From Paenibacillus sp. YN15 (GTDB lineage: Bacteria; Bacillota; Bacilli; Paenibacillales; NBRC-103111): a stretch of 64,000 bases of DNA. The stretch covers positions 274,970 through 338,969 of the forward strand of contig NZ_QMFA01000003.1 in NCBI RefSeq assembly GCF_003285005.1. Reading direction: 5' to 3'. The position numbers were made by a program, and so were the translations under genes. The notes beneath the pieces were generated by a model. It had not been told where the DNA came from. It saw only the letters and a program-made list of their open reading frames with translations, and ran no database searches. Positions 17,895 to 25,502 of the stretch are shown here, one piece after another. Each line of letters begins with the position of its first letter. The first letter of the stretch is position 1.

Positions 17895-18574
17895 TGTCGT
17901 GGGGAAGCCAGTTTCTCTGGGTGATTTATCCCTATTTGATCCTCATCATCTTCCTTGTGGGACTCTATTACCGCTATCAGACGGATCAGTTCGGCTGGAC
18001 GGCCAAATCCAGTGAAATGCTGGAGAAGAAGAAGCTCCGGTGGGGCAGCAATCTTTTTCATATCGGGATTATGCTCGTCTTCTTCGGTCATGTGGGCGGG
18101 ATTCTGATTCCCAAGCAGTGGCTTGAAGCGCTGGGCGTCTCGGATCATCTATACCATACGATGGCCCTCTCCATCGGCTCAGCTGCCGGACTGATGACTC
18201 TTGTCGGATGCATCATCCTTGTGATCCGCCGGTTCTCGGATGTCCGGATTCGCAGAACAAGCAGCTTCGGCGATATGCTGTCAATTATTTTGCTCACGCT
18301 GATTGTGGTGGTCGGTATGGCTGCAACGCTGTTCAATGCGACTGGACGCTCCCAATTCGATTACCGGGAGACGATTGGACCGTGGATGCGCGGTGTGCTT
18401 CGGTTCATGCCGGATTATACCTTAATGGATACTGTGCCGGTGATCTTTAAGATCCATATTATTCTGGGTCTGGCGCTGTTTGCTGTATTTCCTTTTACAA
18501 GACTTGTGCACATGCTGAGCCTGCCGGTCAAATATTTGTTCCGCAGCTATGTGGTGTACCGGAAGCGCAAGTAA
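17894..18574 (+). CDS. narI: Respiratory nitrate reductase gamma subunit NarI (cytochrome b)
   Basis: Membrane subunit that oxidises menaquinol and passes electrons to NarH. At 226 residues it has five predicted helices; histidines in NLFHIGIMLVFFGHVGG and in FKIHIILG...RLVHMLS are the expected ligands for two b haems. The real start is ATG 17894 with GGAGG 8 bases upstream (an in-frame ATG upstream lies inside narJ). The operon continues to moaE after 44 bases. Confidence 0.96.
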   Translation: MSWGSQFLWVIYPYLILIIFLVGLYYRYQTDQFGWTAKSSEMLEKKKLRWGSNLFHIGIMLVFFGHVGGILIPKQWLEALGVSDHLYHTMALSIGSAAGLMTLVGCIILVIRRFSDVRIRRTSSFGDMLSIILLTLIVVVGMAATLFNATGRSQFDYRETIGPWMRGVLRFMPDYTLMDTVPVIFKIHIILGLALFAVFPFTRLVHMLSLPVKYLFRSYVVYRKRK

Positions 18575-18618
18575 ATATGCGTGAGCGCAAGAAACTGTGG
18601 CGAGACAGGAGTTTGCCC

Positions 18619-19104
18619 ATGAATAGTCCGCTGTTTGTGATAACTGATCTGCCCATCGATCCGGAAGAAGTCTCGGCAAAGGTAAAACGCAGGGAAGCCG
18701 GGGCAATCACCATGTTCCTGGGCACAGTCCGTGAGTTGACCTTTGGCAAAAAGACCTTATACTTGGAATATGAAGCCTACCCGGCCATGGCTGTTGCGCA
18801 ATTGGAACGGATCGGGCAAGAGGTGCGTGAGAGGTGGGCGGATACCGCCGTTGCGGTGACCCATCGGGTAGGCCGGCTGGAGATATCGGATATTGCCGTG
18901 GTGATCGCGGTCTCCTCGCCGCACCGCAAAGCAGCTTATGAAGCCAATGAATATGTCATTGAACGGATCAAGCAGATTGTGCCCATTTGGAAAAAGGAGC
19001 ATGGCGAGGACGGCTCGGAGTGGATTGGCGACCAGTTGAACGGGCAGGCCTATCCGGAGGGGCGGCCATTGCTGCCGGACATACCGGAGAAAAATAGGGC
19101 ATAA
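18619..19104 (+). CDS. moaE: Molybdopterin synthase catalytic subunit MoaE
   Basis: Transfers sulfur from MoaD thiocarboxylate to precursor Z to make molybdopterin. Conserved motifs include GAITMFLGTVRE, YEAYPAMA, HRVGRLEISD.AVVIAVSSPHR and PIWKKE, with the catalytic lysine in the last. ATG 18619 (AGGAG 7 bases upstream) gives 161 residues, a normal length; the upstream in-frame ATG 18577 has no binding site. No moaD gene lies next to it, so the small subunit must be encoded elsewhere. Confidence 0.93.
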   Translation: MNSPLFVITDLPIDPEEVSAKVKRREAGAITMFLGTVRELTFGKKTLYLEYEAYPAMAVAQLERIGQEVRERWADTAVAVTHRVGRLEISDIAVVIAVSSPHRKAAYEANEYVIERIKQIVPIWKKEHGEDGSEWIGDQLNGQAYPEGRPLLPDIPEKNRA

Positions 19105-19125
19105 CGTTGAAGAGGGGGCGGAAGG

Positions 19126-20136
19126 ATGGACATTCCCCGCTTAATTGATCCATATGGACGGGAGCACCATTATTTGCGGATATCGGTGACGGACCGGTGC
19201 AATTTGCGCTGCGTATACTGCATGCCTGAGGAAGGGATGGAGTTCGAACCCTCGGACAAGATCCTGACGTACGGAGAAATCGCCGAAGTGGTGCGTGTCA
19301 GCGCCGGCATGGGAATCCGCAAAATCCGGTTAACGGGCGGCGAACCGTTGGTGCGTAAGAACCTGGAGCAGCTCATAGCAATGATTGCCGGTATACCCGG
19401 CATAGAAGATATCGCGCTGACGACCAACGGAATGTTTCTGGCGCCAAAGGCGCAGCTGTTGAAGGATGCCGGGCTTACACGTGTCAATATCAGTATGGAT
19501 TCCCTGCAGCCGGACCGCTTCAAAGCGATTACCCGCGGCGGAGAGCTGAGGAAGGTGCTGGAGGGCATCGAGGCTTGCGCAAAGGCGGATTTAAGCCCCA
19601 TTAAATTGAACGTGGTACTCATGAAGGGGTTGAACGAGGATGAAATCGCGGATTTTATCCGTTTGACTCGGGATCATGAGCTGCATGTCCGGTTTATTGA
19701 ATACATGCCCATCGGACATAACGATGCGGCGTGGAAGAGCTTGTACCTGCCGCTATCCCGGGTCATGGAGGTCTGTTCCGAGCAGCAATGGAAGGTTGAG
19801 CCGGTTGCTGCCATCCCAGGAACCGGCCCTTCGGAGAATTACCGCATAGACGGGGCGCTTGGAAGCTTTGGCTTGATTCACCCGGTCAGCAGCCATTTTT
19901 GCCAGACCTGCAACCGGTTGCGGCTTACTGCAGACGGTTATATCAAGCCTTGTCTGGCCTGGACAGAGCAATTTCATATCAGGCGTGTCATTGGGGATGA
20001 TGAGGCCATGCGCCGGATGCTGATGGATGCGCTTCGTACAAAACCGGAGCATCATGAAATGTCGCATTTCTTGAAAGCTGATGCAACGGTTTCCCACACG
20101 CCGACTGCACGCAGAATGTCCCAAATTGGCGGCTAG
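19126..20136 (+). CDS. moaA: GTP 3',8-cyclase MoaA (radical SAM)
   Basis: First step of molybdenum cofactor synthesis: a radical-SAM rearrangement of GTP. The N-terminal CNLRCVYCMPEEG gives the CX3CX2C-type site for the SAM cluster; the second cluster uses FCQTCNRLRLT.DG...PCL near residues 258-280. IRLTGGEPLVRK is the GGEP motif, and the chain ends in the conserved double glycine (SQIGG). Length 336 is typical. It follows moaE by 21 bases and is read with the nar operon. Confidence 0.96.
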   Translation: MDIPRLIDPYGREHHYLRISVTDRCNLRCVYCMPEEGMEFEPSDKILTYGEIAEVVRVSAGMGIRKIRLTGGEPLVRKNLEQLIAMIAGIPGIEDIALTTNGMFLAPKAQLLKDAGLTRVNISMDSLQPDRFKAITRGGELRKVLEGIEACAKADLSPIKLNVVLMKGLNEDEIADFIRLTRDHELHVRFIEYMPIGHNDAAWKSLYLPLSRVMEVCSEQQWKVEPVAAIPGTGPSENYRIDGALGSFGLIHPVSSHFCQTCNRLRLTADGYIKPCLAWTEQFHIRRVIGDDEAMRRMLMDALRTKPEHHEMSHFLKADATVSHTPTARRMSQIGG

Positions 20137-20174
20137 GGAGTGTGCAAACCCTGGGGAAGAACATATAAGGCGTT

Positions 20175-20936
20175 TTGAGTCAAATCAGCGAGGCGGTGAA
20201 CGATTTGGATGCTAAAAATAACGGCATTGTGATTCCCCATGAGCACGGCGGTTGGGCGATGGTCAGCGTACCGTTTCTCTTCGGGATGATGGCCGGGACT
20301 CCCCGGTGGAGCCATTTGTTATTGTTCATGGCGTGGTTGTTCTTTTATTTGGCCTCATATCCTCTCCTGCAAGCTTTGAAACGGGGCAGACAACGGGGAC
20401 ATCTGTTGAAATGGTCGGCAATTTACGGGGTTGTTGCACTGGCTTCATTGTTGTATCCCCTCATCCAGAAACCGGAGTTATACTACTTTGGCATCCCTTT
20501 TGTGCTCCTGTTGATTGTGAATGTCTGGCATGTGAAGCGGAAATCGGAGCGGGCTATCGTCAATGACTTGTGCGCGATTCTGATTTTTTCCTTGGGGGGA
20601 GCGGCTGCTTATTTGTACGGAGGCGGCGGCTGGGATAAGGTAATGCTGACAGTGACGCTGTTTAACTTCTTATATTTTATGGGGACGGCATTGTTTGTGA
20701 AAACCCTATTCCGCGAACGGGGCAATCCCAAATGGAGGACTGCGGCATATCTCTACCATGTGCTGATTCTTGTTGTGCCATGGGCCTGCGGGTATCCCTG
20801 GATGACGCTGCCTTTCGTCTTCCCGCTGATCCGTACCCTTCTATTCGCCGGCAAACAAATGCGTCCAATGAAGGCCGGGATTCTGGAGATATTCGGTTCC
20901 GTGCAGTTTATCGCTGTGTCGTGGGTTGTTTTTTGA
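20175..20936 (+). CDS. ywiC: YwiC-like multi-pass membrane protein
   Basis: A ~250-residue membrane protein with about seven helices and the N-terminal signature IPHEHGGWAMV typical of the YwiC family. In Bacillus subtilis ywiC lies in the narK-fnr-ywiC cluster next to narGHJI, so its place at the end of the nar operon is conserved, although its function is not known. The start is unsure: TTG 20175 follows ATAAGG by 4 bases, and GTG 20196 and TTG 20205 are also in frame. No fnr gene is present here, unlike in B. subtilis. Confidence 0.82.
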   Translation: MSQISEAVNDLDAKNNGIVIPHEHGGWAMVSVPFLFGMMAGTPRWSHLLLFMAWLFFYLASYPLLQALKRGRQRGHLLKWSAIYGVVALASLLYPLIQKPELYYFGIPFVLLLIVNVWHVKRKSERAIVNDLCAILIFSLGGAAAYLYGGGGWDKVMLTVTLFNFLYFMGTALFVKTLFRERGNPKWRTAAYLYHVLILVVPWACGYPWMTLPFVFPLIRTLLFAGKQMRPMKAGILEIFGSVQFIAVSWVVF

Positions 20937-20955
20937 ATAGAATAAATGCGTCAGA

Positions 20956-21183
20956 ATGCCTATAATTGTTGCGAAAGGCGAGGCCAAAGATGGAATTGTA
21001 CTATTTATGACGGATGGAAGTAACCTACACACTGGCCTGGTATTCGATCAATCATATTCCAATTACTGCGGCGGAGGCAGCCTCCCGTTAAACGAAAATC
21101 CGGAAGGGAAAACGAAGTATCACGTGACCCTCGATTCCATGACCGGATATACCGATGATGGGAAAGTGGTTTACAAAAAATGA
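20956..21183 (+). CDS. Doubtful 75-residue reading frame
   Basis: Not recognised. The frame begins MPIIVAKGEAKDG and ends DGKVVYKK; it lacks a convincing ribosome binding site and is more AT-rich than the nar operon. It could be the remnant C-terminus of a lost gene, since an Imm17-like gene follows. It occupies most of the 395-base gap between ywiC and that gene; otherwise I see nothing there. Confidence 0.25.
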   Translation: MPIIVAKGEAKDGIVLFMTDGSNLHTGLVFDQSYSNYCGGGSLPLNENPEGKTKYHVTLDSMTGYTDDGKVVYKK

Positions 21184-21331
21184 TCCGAACCAACCGTCAT
21201 CTTTTTGGTAATGGACCAGGTAATCCGATGTGAATCGAACATCAAACTTTTTCTTGAAAGATTCCATAATTTCCCCTATAATTCGACTTAATTCCTGTGT
21301 TTACTAATTTTCAAAGAATGTGGGGGATAGA

Positions 21332-21532
21332 ATGGGCAGCAATACGTTCGCTGTATTAATAGGTTTGGGAGCAGGATTGTTCAGTATCCTTGCGGCCATC
21401 CTCAATTGGAGCTGGTTCTTCAACAACAGGCGGGCATACATTTTTGTGAAAATGTTTGGCAGAACCGGGGCAAGAGTGTTTTACGGCATACTTGGCATCT
21501 TTCTCTTTTTCGTAGCATTCAAAGCAATGTGA
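21332..21532 (+). CDS. Small two-helix membrane protein resembling Imm17 immunity proteins
   Basis: A 66-residue protein with two hydrophobic helices (AVLIGLGAGLFSILAAIL and VFYGILGIFLFFVAF) joined by a basic loop containing WSWFFNNRRA and FGRTGAR. This pattern resembles the Imm17 family, predicted to protect cells from polymorphic toxins. The identification rests on pattern memory, not a search. ATG 21332 follows GGGGGA by about 5 bases; an upstream in-frame ATG at 21320 is less well placed. No obvious toxin gene is adjacent. A terminator follows. Confidence 0.55.
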   Translation: MGSNTFAVLIGLGAGLFSILAAILNWSWFFNNRRAYIFVKMFGRTGARVFYGILGIFLFFVAFKAM

Positions 21533-21543
21533 CCACGCGGCAG

Positions 21544-21576
21544 AAGACACATTCCGGAGGGGAAGGTGTCTTTTTT
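21544..21576 (+). terminator. Intrinsic terminator after the Imm17-like gene
   Basis: Stem AAGACAC / GTGTCTT, extended inside by TTCC/GGAA, with six T. Confidence 0.85.
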
Positions 21577-21635
21577 AGTCTTTGCGCATTTCGCCATGGA
21601 TGAATCTGGGAAACTTTGGGGGGGGAGAAGCGATT

Positions 21636-22652
21636 ATGTCTAAAAAAATGATCTTCTCTGTTACGATTGGCGTAATCATTTTTTTGGCCTCCAGTCTTTA
21701 TCTTATTCAACGAAATAGTTTGGATAAAATAGCCCCCGTAGGTGCCATTGTAAGCGAGAAGGAAATGACTCAGGATATATTTAAACTTATCCAAAAGCCA
21801 ATGAAAGTTAAACGGGTTGAGGTTTGGCACAATCTCGAACATCAATTTGCTTCAACCCTTCAAGATTTACAAATCGAACAGCCTATTGGAACCGCAATTA
21901 GTGTAGTTGGTACTGTTCCCGGTTCCATGGATGAACAAGGTCGAGAACCCCACTCTATCAGAGAAGCCATGAGAATATGGATCTATCTTAATGCACGAAA
22001 ACCCTTTCTATCCGCGGACATTATCTTTGTGGGTGTAACAAGACGACCTGGCATGGATAATTTATGGTGGATTGGAGTGACGAAAACGGATTTTGAAGAG
22101 TGGTATGCGCTATTTAAAAATTCCGGATTAAGTGAAGCTGACATTTTGTCCAAACTAACCGATTACTGGGTTGCCAAATACCCAATTACAAGCTACTGGA
22201 ATGTTGAAAATTCAGGAAGCTCATTAATCAGTTACCAATCGGAAGAATGGATGAGGAAGGCCCGAACGCAAGAGCAAAAAGATGCTTTATTGAAATTGCA
22301 GAAAGACACCAGTCTTGGTAAAGGGGAGTGGGTGAGAGAATCCTTGAAGATCATCGGCGAGTTGCCTCCTCAAGCAAGACGTTTAAAGCTGGATGAAGCA
22401 ATTGACATTCTGAAGGAAAACGAAGGCAGTGACGGCATAGCGGAGAGATTTAACAAAATTACAGGGGCGCCAGATTGGGAAGGTAGCAGCGGGATTCGTC
22501 TCCAAATTTATTTCCTTGATGAAGATCGTAAACAAGCAATTTACATTATTGATCACGAACGTGTTGTATATGTGACGAAGAACGAGAGAGGAGAACCGAT
22601 CAGCAAGCCATTGCTCAGTGTAGAAGAGAGGGTAACCCCCAAACCAACATAA
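21636..22652 (+). CDS. Membrane-anchored protein of unknown function
   Basis: Not recognised. The 338-residue chain starts with a single hydrophobic helix (MIFSVTIGVIIFLASSLYLI) and then a soluble, probably extracellular domain with acidic/basic alternation and Trp-rich spots (DNLWWIGVTKTDFEEWY). There is no lipobox, so it is likely held by the N-terminal helix. ATG 21636 has a run of eight G plus AG upstream. Base composition is clearly more AT-rich than the neighbouring nar operon and sulfatase, which suggests a separate origin. It shares the patch with the Imm17-like gene, so a surface or immunity role is possible but unproven. Confidence 0.6.
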   Translation: MSKKMIFSVTIGVIIFLASSLYLIQRNSLDKIAPVGAIVSEKEMTQDIFKLIQKPMKVKRVEVWHNLEHQFASTLQDLQIEQPIGTAISVVGTVPGSMDEQGREPHSIREAMRIWIYLNARKPFLSADIIFVGVTRRPGMDNLWWIGVTKTDFEEWYALFKNSGLSEADILSKLTDYWVAKYPITSYWNVENSGSSLISYQSEEWMRKARTQEQKDALLKLQKDTSLGKGEWVRESLKIIGELPPQARRLKLDEAIDILKENEGSDGIAERFNKITGAPDWEGSSGIRLQIYFLDEDRKQAIYIIDHERVVYVTKNERGEPISKPLLSVEERVTPKPT

Positions 22653-22722
22653 TCACTTATGTTCCAAAGGTGATAGGATAATCCTGGTTGGCAATCGTTT
22701 TGACAATAAAATTCGCTATTGA

Positions 22723-22766
22723 GAAGAGGCCGTCCCAAAAGTCATGAACAGAGGGATGGCCTCTTC
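22723..22766. terminator. Hairpin between convergent genes
   Basis: GAAGAGGCC (22723-22731) pairs with GGCCTCTTC (22758-22766). It lies between two convergent genes and may stop transcription from both sides, although the T runs are weak. Confidence 0.5.
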
Positions 22767-22794
22767 CTGATTTATACGATGGAGCGGGCGTTGC

Positions 22795-24324
22795 TCAAAG
22801 CGTTTCCTGCTTCGCCTTCACTTCGGCATAATTCAGCTTTACGGTTGTATTGAGAGGAAGGGGGTCCTCCTTGGCCATCGACCAATGTAGCAGCTTGCGT
22901 TCAAGCTCCGAGCGGATGCCTGCCAAAGCTGGATCATTAAACCGGTTGTGCAGCTCATCCGGATCGGCCGCCAGGTCATAGAGCTCGCCTTCGCCGTTGG
23001 CGTAAATGTTCAGCTTCCACTCCAGGGTGCGGATGCTTTTTCCTTTCCCGATCCACGCCTCACGGTAAGCGCACCAGACGAAATAACGGTCATCGAAGGG
23101 ATGCTCCGGACGGACGGTAATATCGGAGACGCGCAGCGGCTCTCCATCCTCGCCGCTTTCCATGACTACATATTCACGTGGCGTATAGTCCTTGCCCTCC
23201 AGATACGGGGCCAGGCTCCTTCCCTGTACACCAGGCGGAACTGCGATACCGGCCAAATCCAGCAAGGTCGGCATAAGATCGACCAGCTCCACCAGATGGT
23301 CTGTCCGCCCCGGTCCCTGATAGCCCGGAGCCGCGACAATGAAGGGCACCCGGGTAAAAGAGTCATAGAACAGGTTATGCTTCTGAATCAGCCCATGAGC
23401 GCCCATGGAATCCCCATGGTCGGACGTGAAGACGATGACCGTATTGCCGGTCAAACCAAGCTCCTCCAGCTTCGTGAACACGCGGGCGAGGGTATCGTCG
23501 ATAAAACGGATCATACCGTAATGAATGGCCCGTACCCGCCGGATCAGCTCATCATCCGCTGTGCCCATGGCATCCATCAGATAAGCCACCCGCTGCCGCT
23601 CCGGTTTTTCCTCCAGCTTGTCTTTGGGCGGAAGGGGCACATCCGCCGGATCAATCATGCTGGCGTAAGGCTCCGGCGCTTGATAAGGCGTATGCGGGTC
23701 CGGGAATGACAGCCAGGCGAAGAAGGGCTTTTCCGGATCGCGCCGATGCTCAAGATAATCCACCATGGTGTCCCCAAGCAGATGCGTGCCGCATTTCTCT
23801 GGACGGGCAGGATTGGTTCCATGCCCCAGCGGGCTCACCCAGCAGGTATGGGACCACTCATGGGCCGCCTTGGCTTCGGGATCATCCCGGTAGCCGTCAA
23901 CCATATGGCCGTGATCCGCCAGCCGGACATAATCGAATACTTGCCTCAGCACGCTGGCCCTTTCGGAGTCGGCGGCCTCACCGGGATAGTAGGTCTTGGT
24001 GTTCTCCATAAAAGCATGATTCTTCCCGATGATCGCCGTCTGATATCCATGCTCCTTAAGCACTTGCGGCAATGTAACCTCCGTGGGATTAATCATCATA
24101 TGGTTGGCATGGATTCCGATAGTAGACGCATATCTTCCCGTAAACATCGATGACCTGGAGGGGGCGCAGGCAGGGTAATTGCAGAATGCGTAATCAAAGA
24201 CAACGCCGCGTTCGGCCAGGCTCTCAAGGGCGGGGGTCTTTAAGGCGGGATTGCCGTAAAGGCTGAGAGTTTCCGCCGATTGCTGGTCGGTTTGGATCAG
24301 CAATAGATTGGGTTTGTTGTGCAT
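22795..24324 (-). CDS. Sulfatase (choline-sulfatase/arylsulfatase-like)
   Basis: Alkaline-phosphatase-fold sulfatase removing sulfate esters, probably from a sugar or small organic sulfate. Metal ligands lie in LLIQTDQQ near residue 12 and in VIFTSDHGDSMGAHG; Cys53 in CAPSRSSMFTG is the residue converted to formylglycine (C-x-P-S-R type). The 509-residue length and the lack of a signal peptide suggest a cytoplasmic enzyme. ATG 24324 has AAAGGAG 7 bases upstream; a longer frame starts 28 codons earlier but without support. No maturase (AnSME or FGE) gene is in the window. It is divergent from an AraC regulator, with a palindromic operator in the gap. Confidence 0.88.
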   Translation of the reverse strand: MHNKPNLLLIQTDQQSAETLSLYGNPALKTPALESLAERGVVFDYAFCNYPACAPSRSSMFTGRYASTIGIHANHMMINPTEVTLPQVLKEHGYQTAIIGKNHAFMENTKTYYPGEAADSERASVLRQVFDYVRLADHGHMVDGYRDDPEAKAAHEWSHTCWVSPLGHGTNPARPEKCGTHLLGDTMVDYLEHRRDPEKPFFAWLSFPDPHTPYQAPEPYASMIDPADVPLPPKDKLEEKPERQRVAYLMDAMGTADDELIRRVRAIHYGMIRFIDDTLARVFTKLEELGLTGNTVIVFTSDHGDSMGAHGLIQKHNLFYDSFTRVPFIVAAPGYQGPGRTDHLVELVDLMPTLLDLAGIAVPPGVQGRSLAPYLEGKDYTPREYVVMESGEDGEPLRVSDITVRPEHPFDDRYFVWCAYREAWIGKGKSIRTLEWKLNIYANGEGELYDLAADPDELHNRFNDPALAGIRSELERKLLHWSMAKEDPLPLNTTVKLNYAEVKAKQETL

Positions 24325-24343
24325 ATCGATTCTCCTTTTTAGC

Positions 24344-24366
24344 GATACCGTTGTCACAACGCTATC
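24344..24366. promoter_or_regulatory. Operator-like palindrome between sulfatase and AraC genes
   Basis: GATACCGTTG and CAACGCTATC flank TCA; the 10-bp arms differ from perfect symmetry at one position. It lies 20-42 bases upstream of the sulfatase start, where a bound repressor would block transcription. The binding protein is unknown; AraC proteins more often use direct repeats. Confidence 0.6.
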
Positions 24367-24485
24367 ATGAAGCTGTTGAACGAGTGTGCTACAATCAAAT
24401 AGTAGCATAAGAGATTGCTGGAGAGCCGATTAACCTTTATGCATATTCGATTACCGGCTGCAGAAGCATGAGGAGGAGGACAAGG

Positions 24486-25394
24486 GTGGCCGTTCTAAGC
24501 AGAATCAGATTTATCGAGGATTACTTTGTACGGCTGGCATGGGTAATCGAAAATGTGGTGGCAGCCGAAACGGAATTTCCCCGGGCCAGCTATCCAAATA
24601 CGATTATATGGATCGTCCTGGACGGAGCGAGAACCATCGAGGTGGACGGTGCCCGGCATCATGTGCAGGCCGGCGATGTTGTCGTCATTCCGCCGCAAAC
24701 CCCCCGAATTGTATTGCCCAATAATCTGGCTGACGGTTCGTTTCATTACTATACCATCGGCTGCGATCTTAAAGTGGGTTCCTTACACTTCGTGGAGCAG
24801 TACAAGCTCCCTCTCATAACGAGAATCGAAGAAGATAGAGCAGCCTTTCAAGATATCGCGGCGCTTACCGCAAAGCTGCTGGCGCAAGCCCGGGAAGTGA
24901 TCCGGGCGCTCCATGCCGTGGATCAGCCGCAGCTTATCATCGGCAAGGTCAATACCAACGAGACAGTGGCGCTGCTTGCTGTCAACGCCACGTTCAACGT
25001 CTGGATCGTCCGTTTCCTTCATATGATGCTGGGTCACATGGCTGACAAGCCCCAGGAAATCGACCCCCGGATCAGCCGGTTGTGCGCCTATATGCAAGCG
25101 AACCTGGACAGAAGGCTGACCATGTCCGATCTGGCTCAATATGTATATGTCAGCGAAAGCCATCTCCGTCTCCTGTTCCGCAAAACAATGGGCATCTCCC
25201 CCTCGGATTATTTGTGCCAGCTCCGCTTGCAGCGGGTGAAGGAGCTGCTTGCCAACACAGCCTCCCCCCTGAAGGAGATCGCAGAGCGCTCCGGCTTTCA
25301 GACGCTGAACCACTTCAGCCGGATGTTCAAAAAGTATGAGTCCATGTCCCCTACTGAATACCGCAAGCGTTATTATGGCATCGTACAGGGATAA
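24486..25394 (+). CDS. AraC-family regulator with N-terminal cupin domain
   Basis: Probable ligand-responsive regulator of the divergent sulfatase. Residues ~20-150 hold a cupin-like sensor (VDGARHHVQAGDVVVIPPQTPR), and residues ~205-300 the two helix-turn-helix motifs of the family (MSDLAQYVYVSESHLRLLFRK and LKEIAERSGFQTLNHFSRMFKK). GTG 24486 has AGGAGG 6 bases upstream; the ATG at 24468 overlaps that site and is unlikely. The ligand is not known. Confidence 0.85.
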   Translation: MAVLSRIRFIEDYFVRLAWVIENVVAAETEFPRASYPNTIIWIVLDGARTIEVDGARHHVQAGDVVVIPPQTPRIVLPNNLADGSFHYYTIGCDLKVGSLHFVEQYKLPLITRIEEDRAAFQDIAALTAKLLAQAREVIRALHAVDQPQLIIGKVNTNETVALLAVNATFNVWIVRFLHMMLGHMADKPQEIDPRISRLCAYMQANLDRRLTMSDLAQYVYVSESHLRLLFRKTMGISPSDYLCQLRLQRVKELLANTASPLKEIAERSGFQTLNHFSRMFKKYESMSPTEYRKRYYGIVQG

Positions 25395-25470
25395 AAACAG
25401 TAAGATTCATCAAATGAAAAAGGAAGATCCATCATTCTCGCCCCGTCGGCAAGCGGTTTATAATAAGGCT

Positions 25471-25484
25471 TGTAAACGGAATCA
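25471..25484 (+). promoter_or_regulatory. Candidate CcpA cre site of the FAD oxidoreductase gene
   Basis: TGTAAACGGAATCA fits every fixed position of the cre consensus TGNAANCGNWNNCA. It lies 6 bases after a TATAAT at 25459-25464 and just before the ribosome binding site, a position where CcpA would block transcription. Confidence 0.65.
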
Positions 25485-25502
25485 TGATGGAGGAGGGGCA
25501 AA

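Noticed and set aside
22795-24324. Phage or toxin role for the sulfatase region
   Set aside because: The formylglycine motif and metal-binding motifs are those of ordinary metabolic sulfatases.
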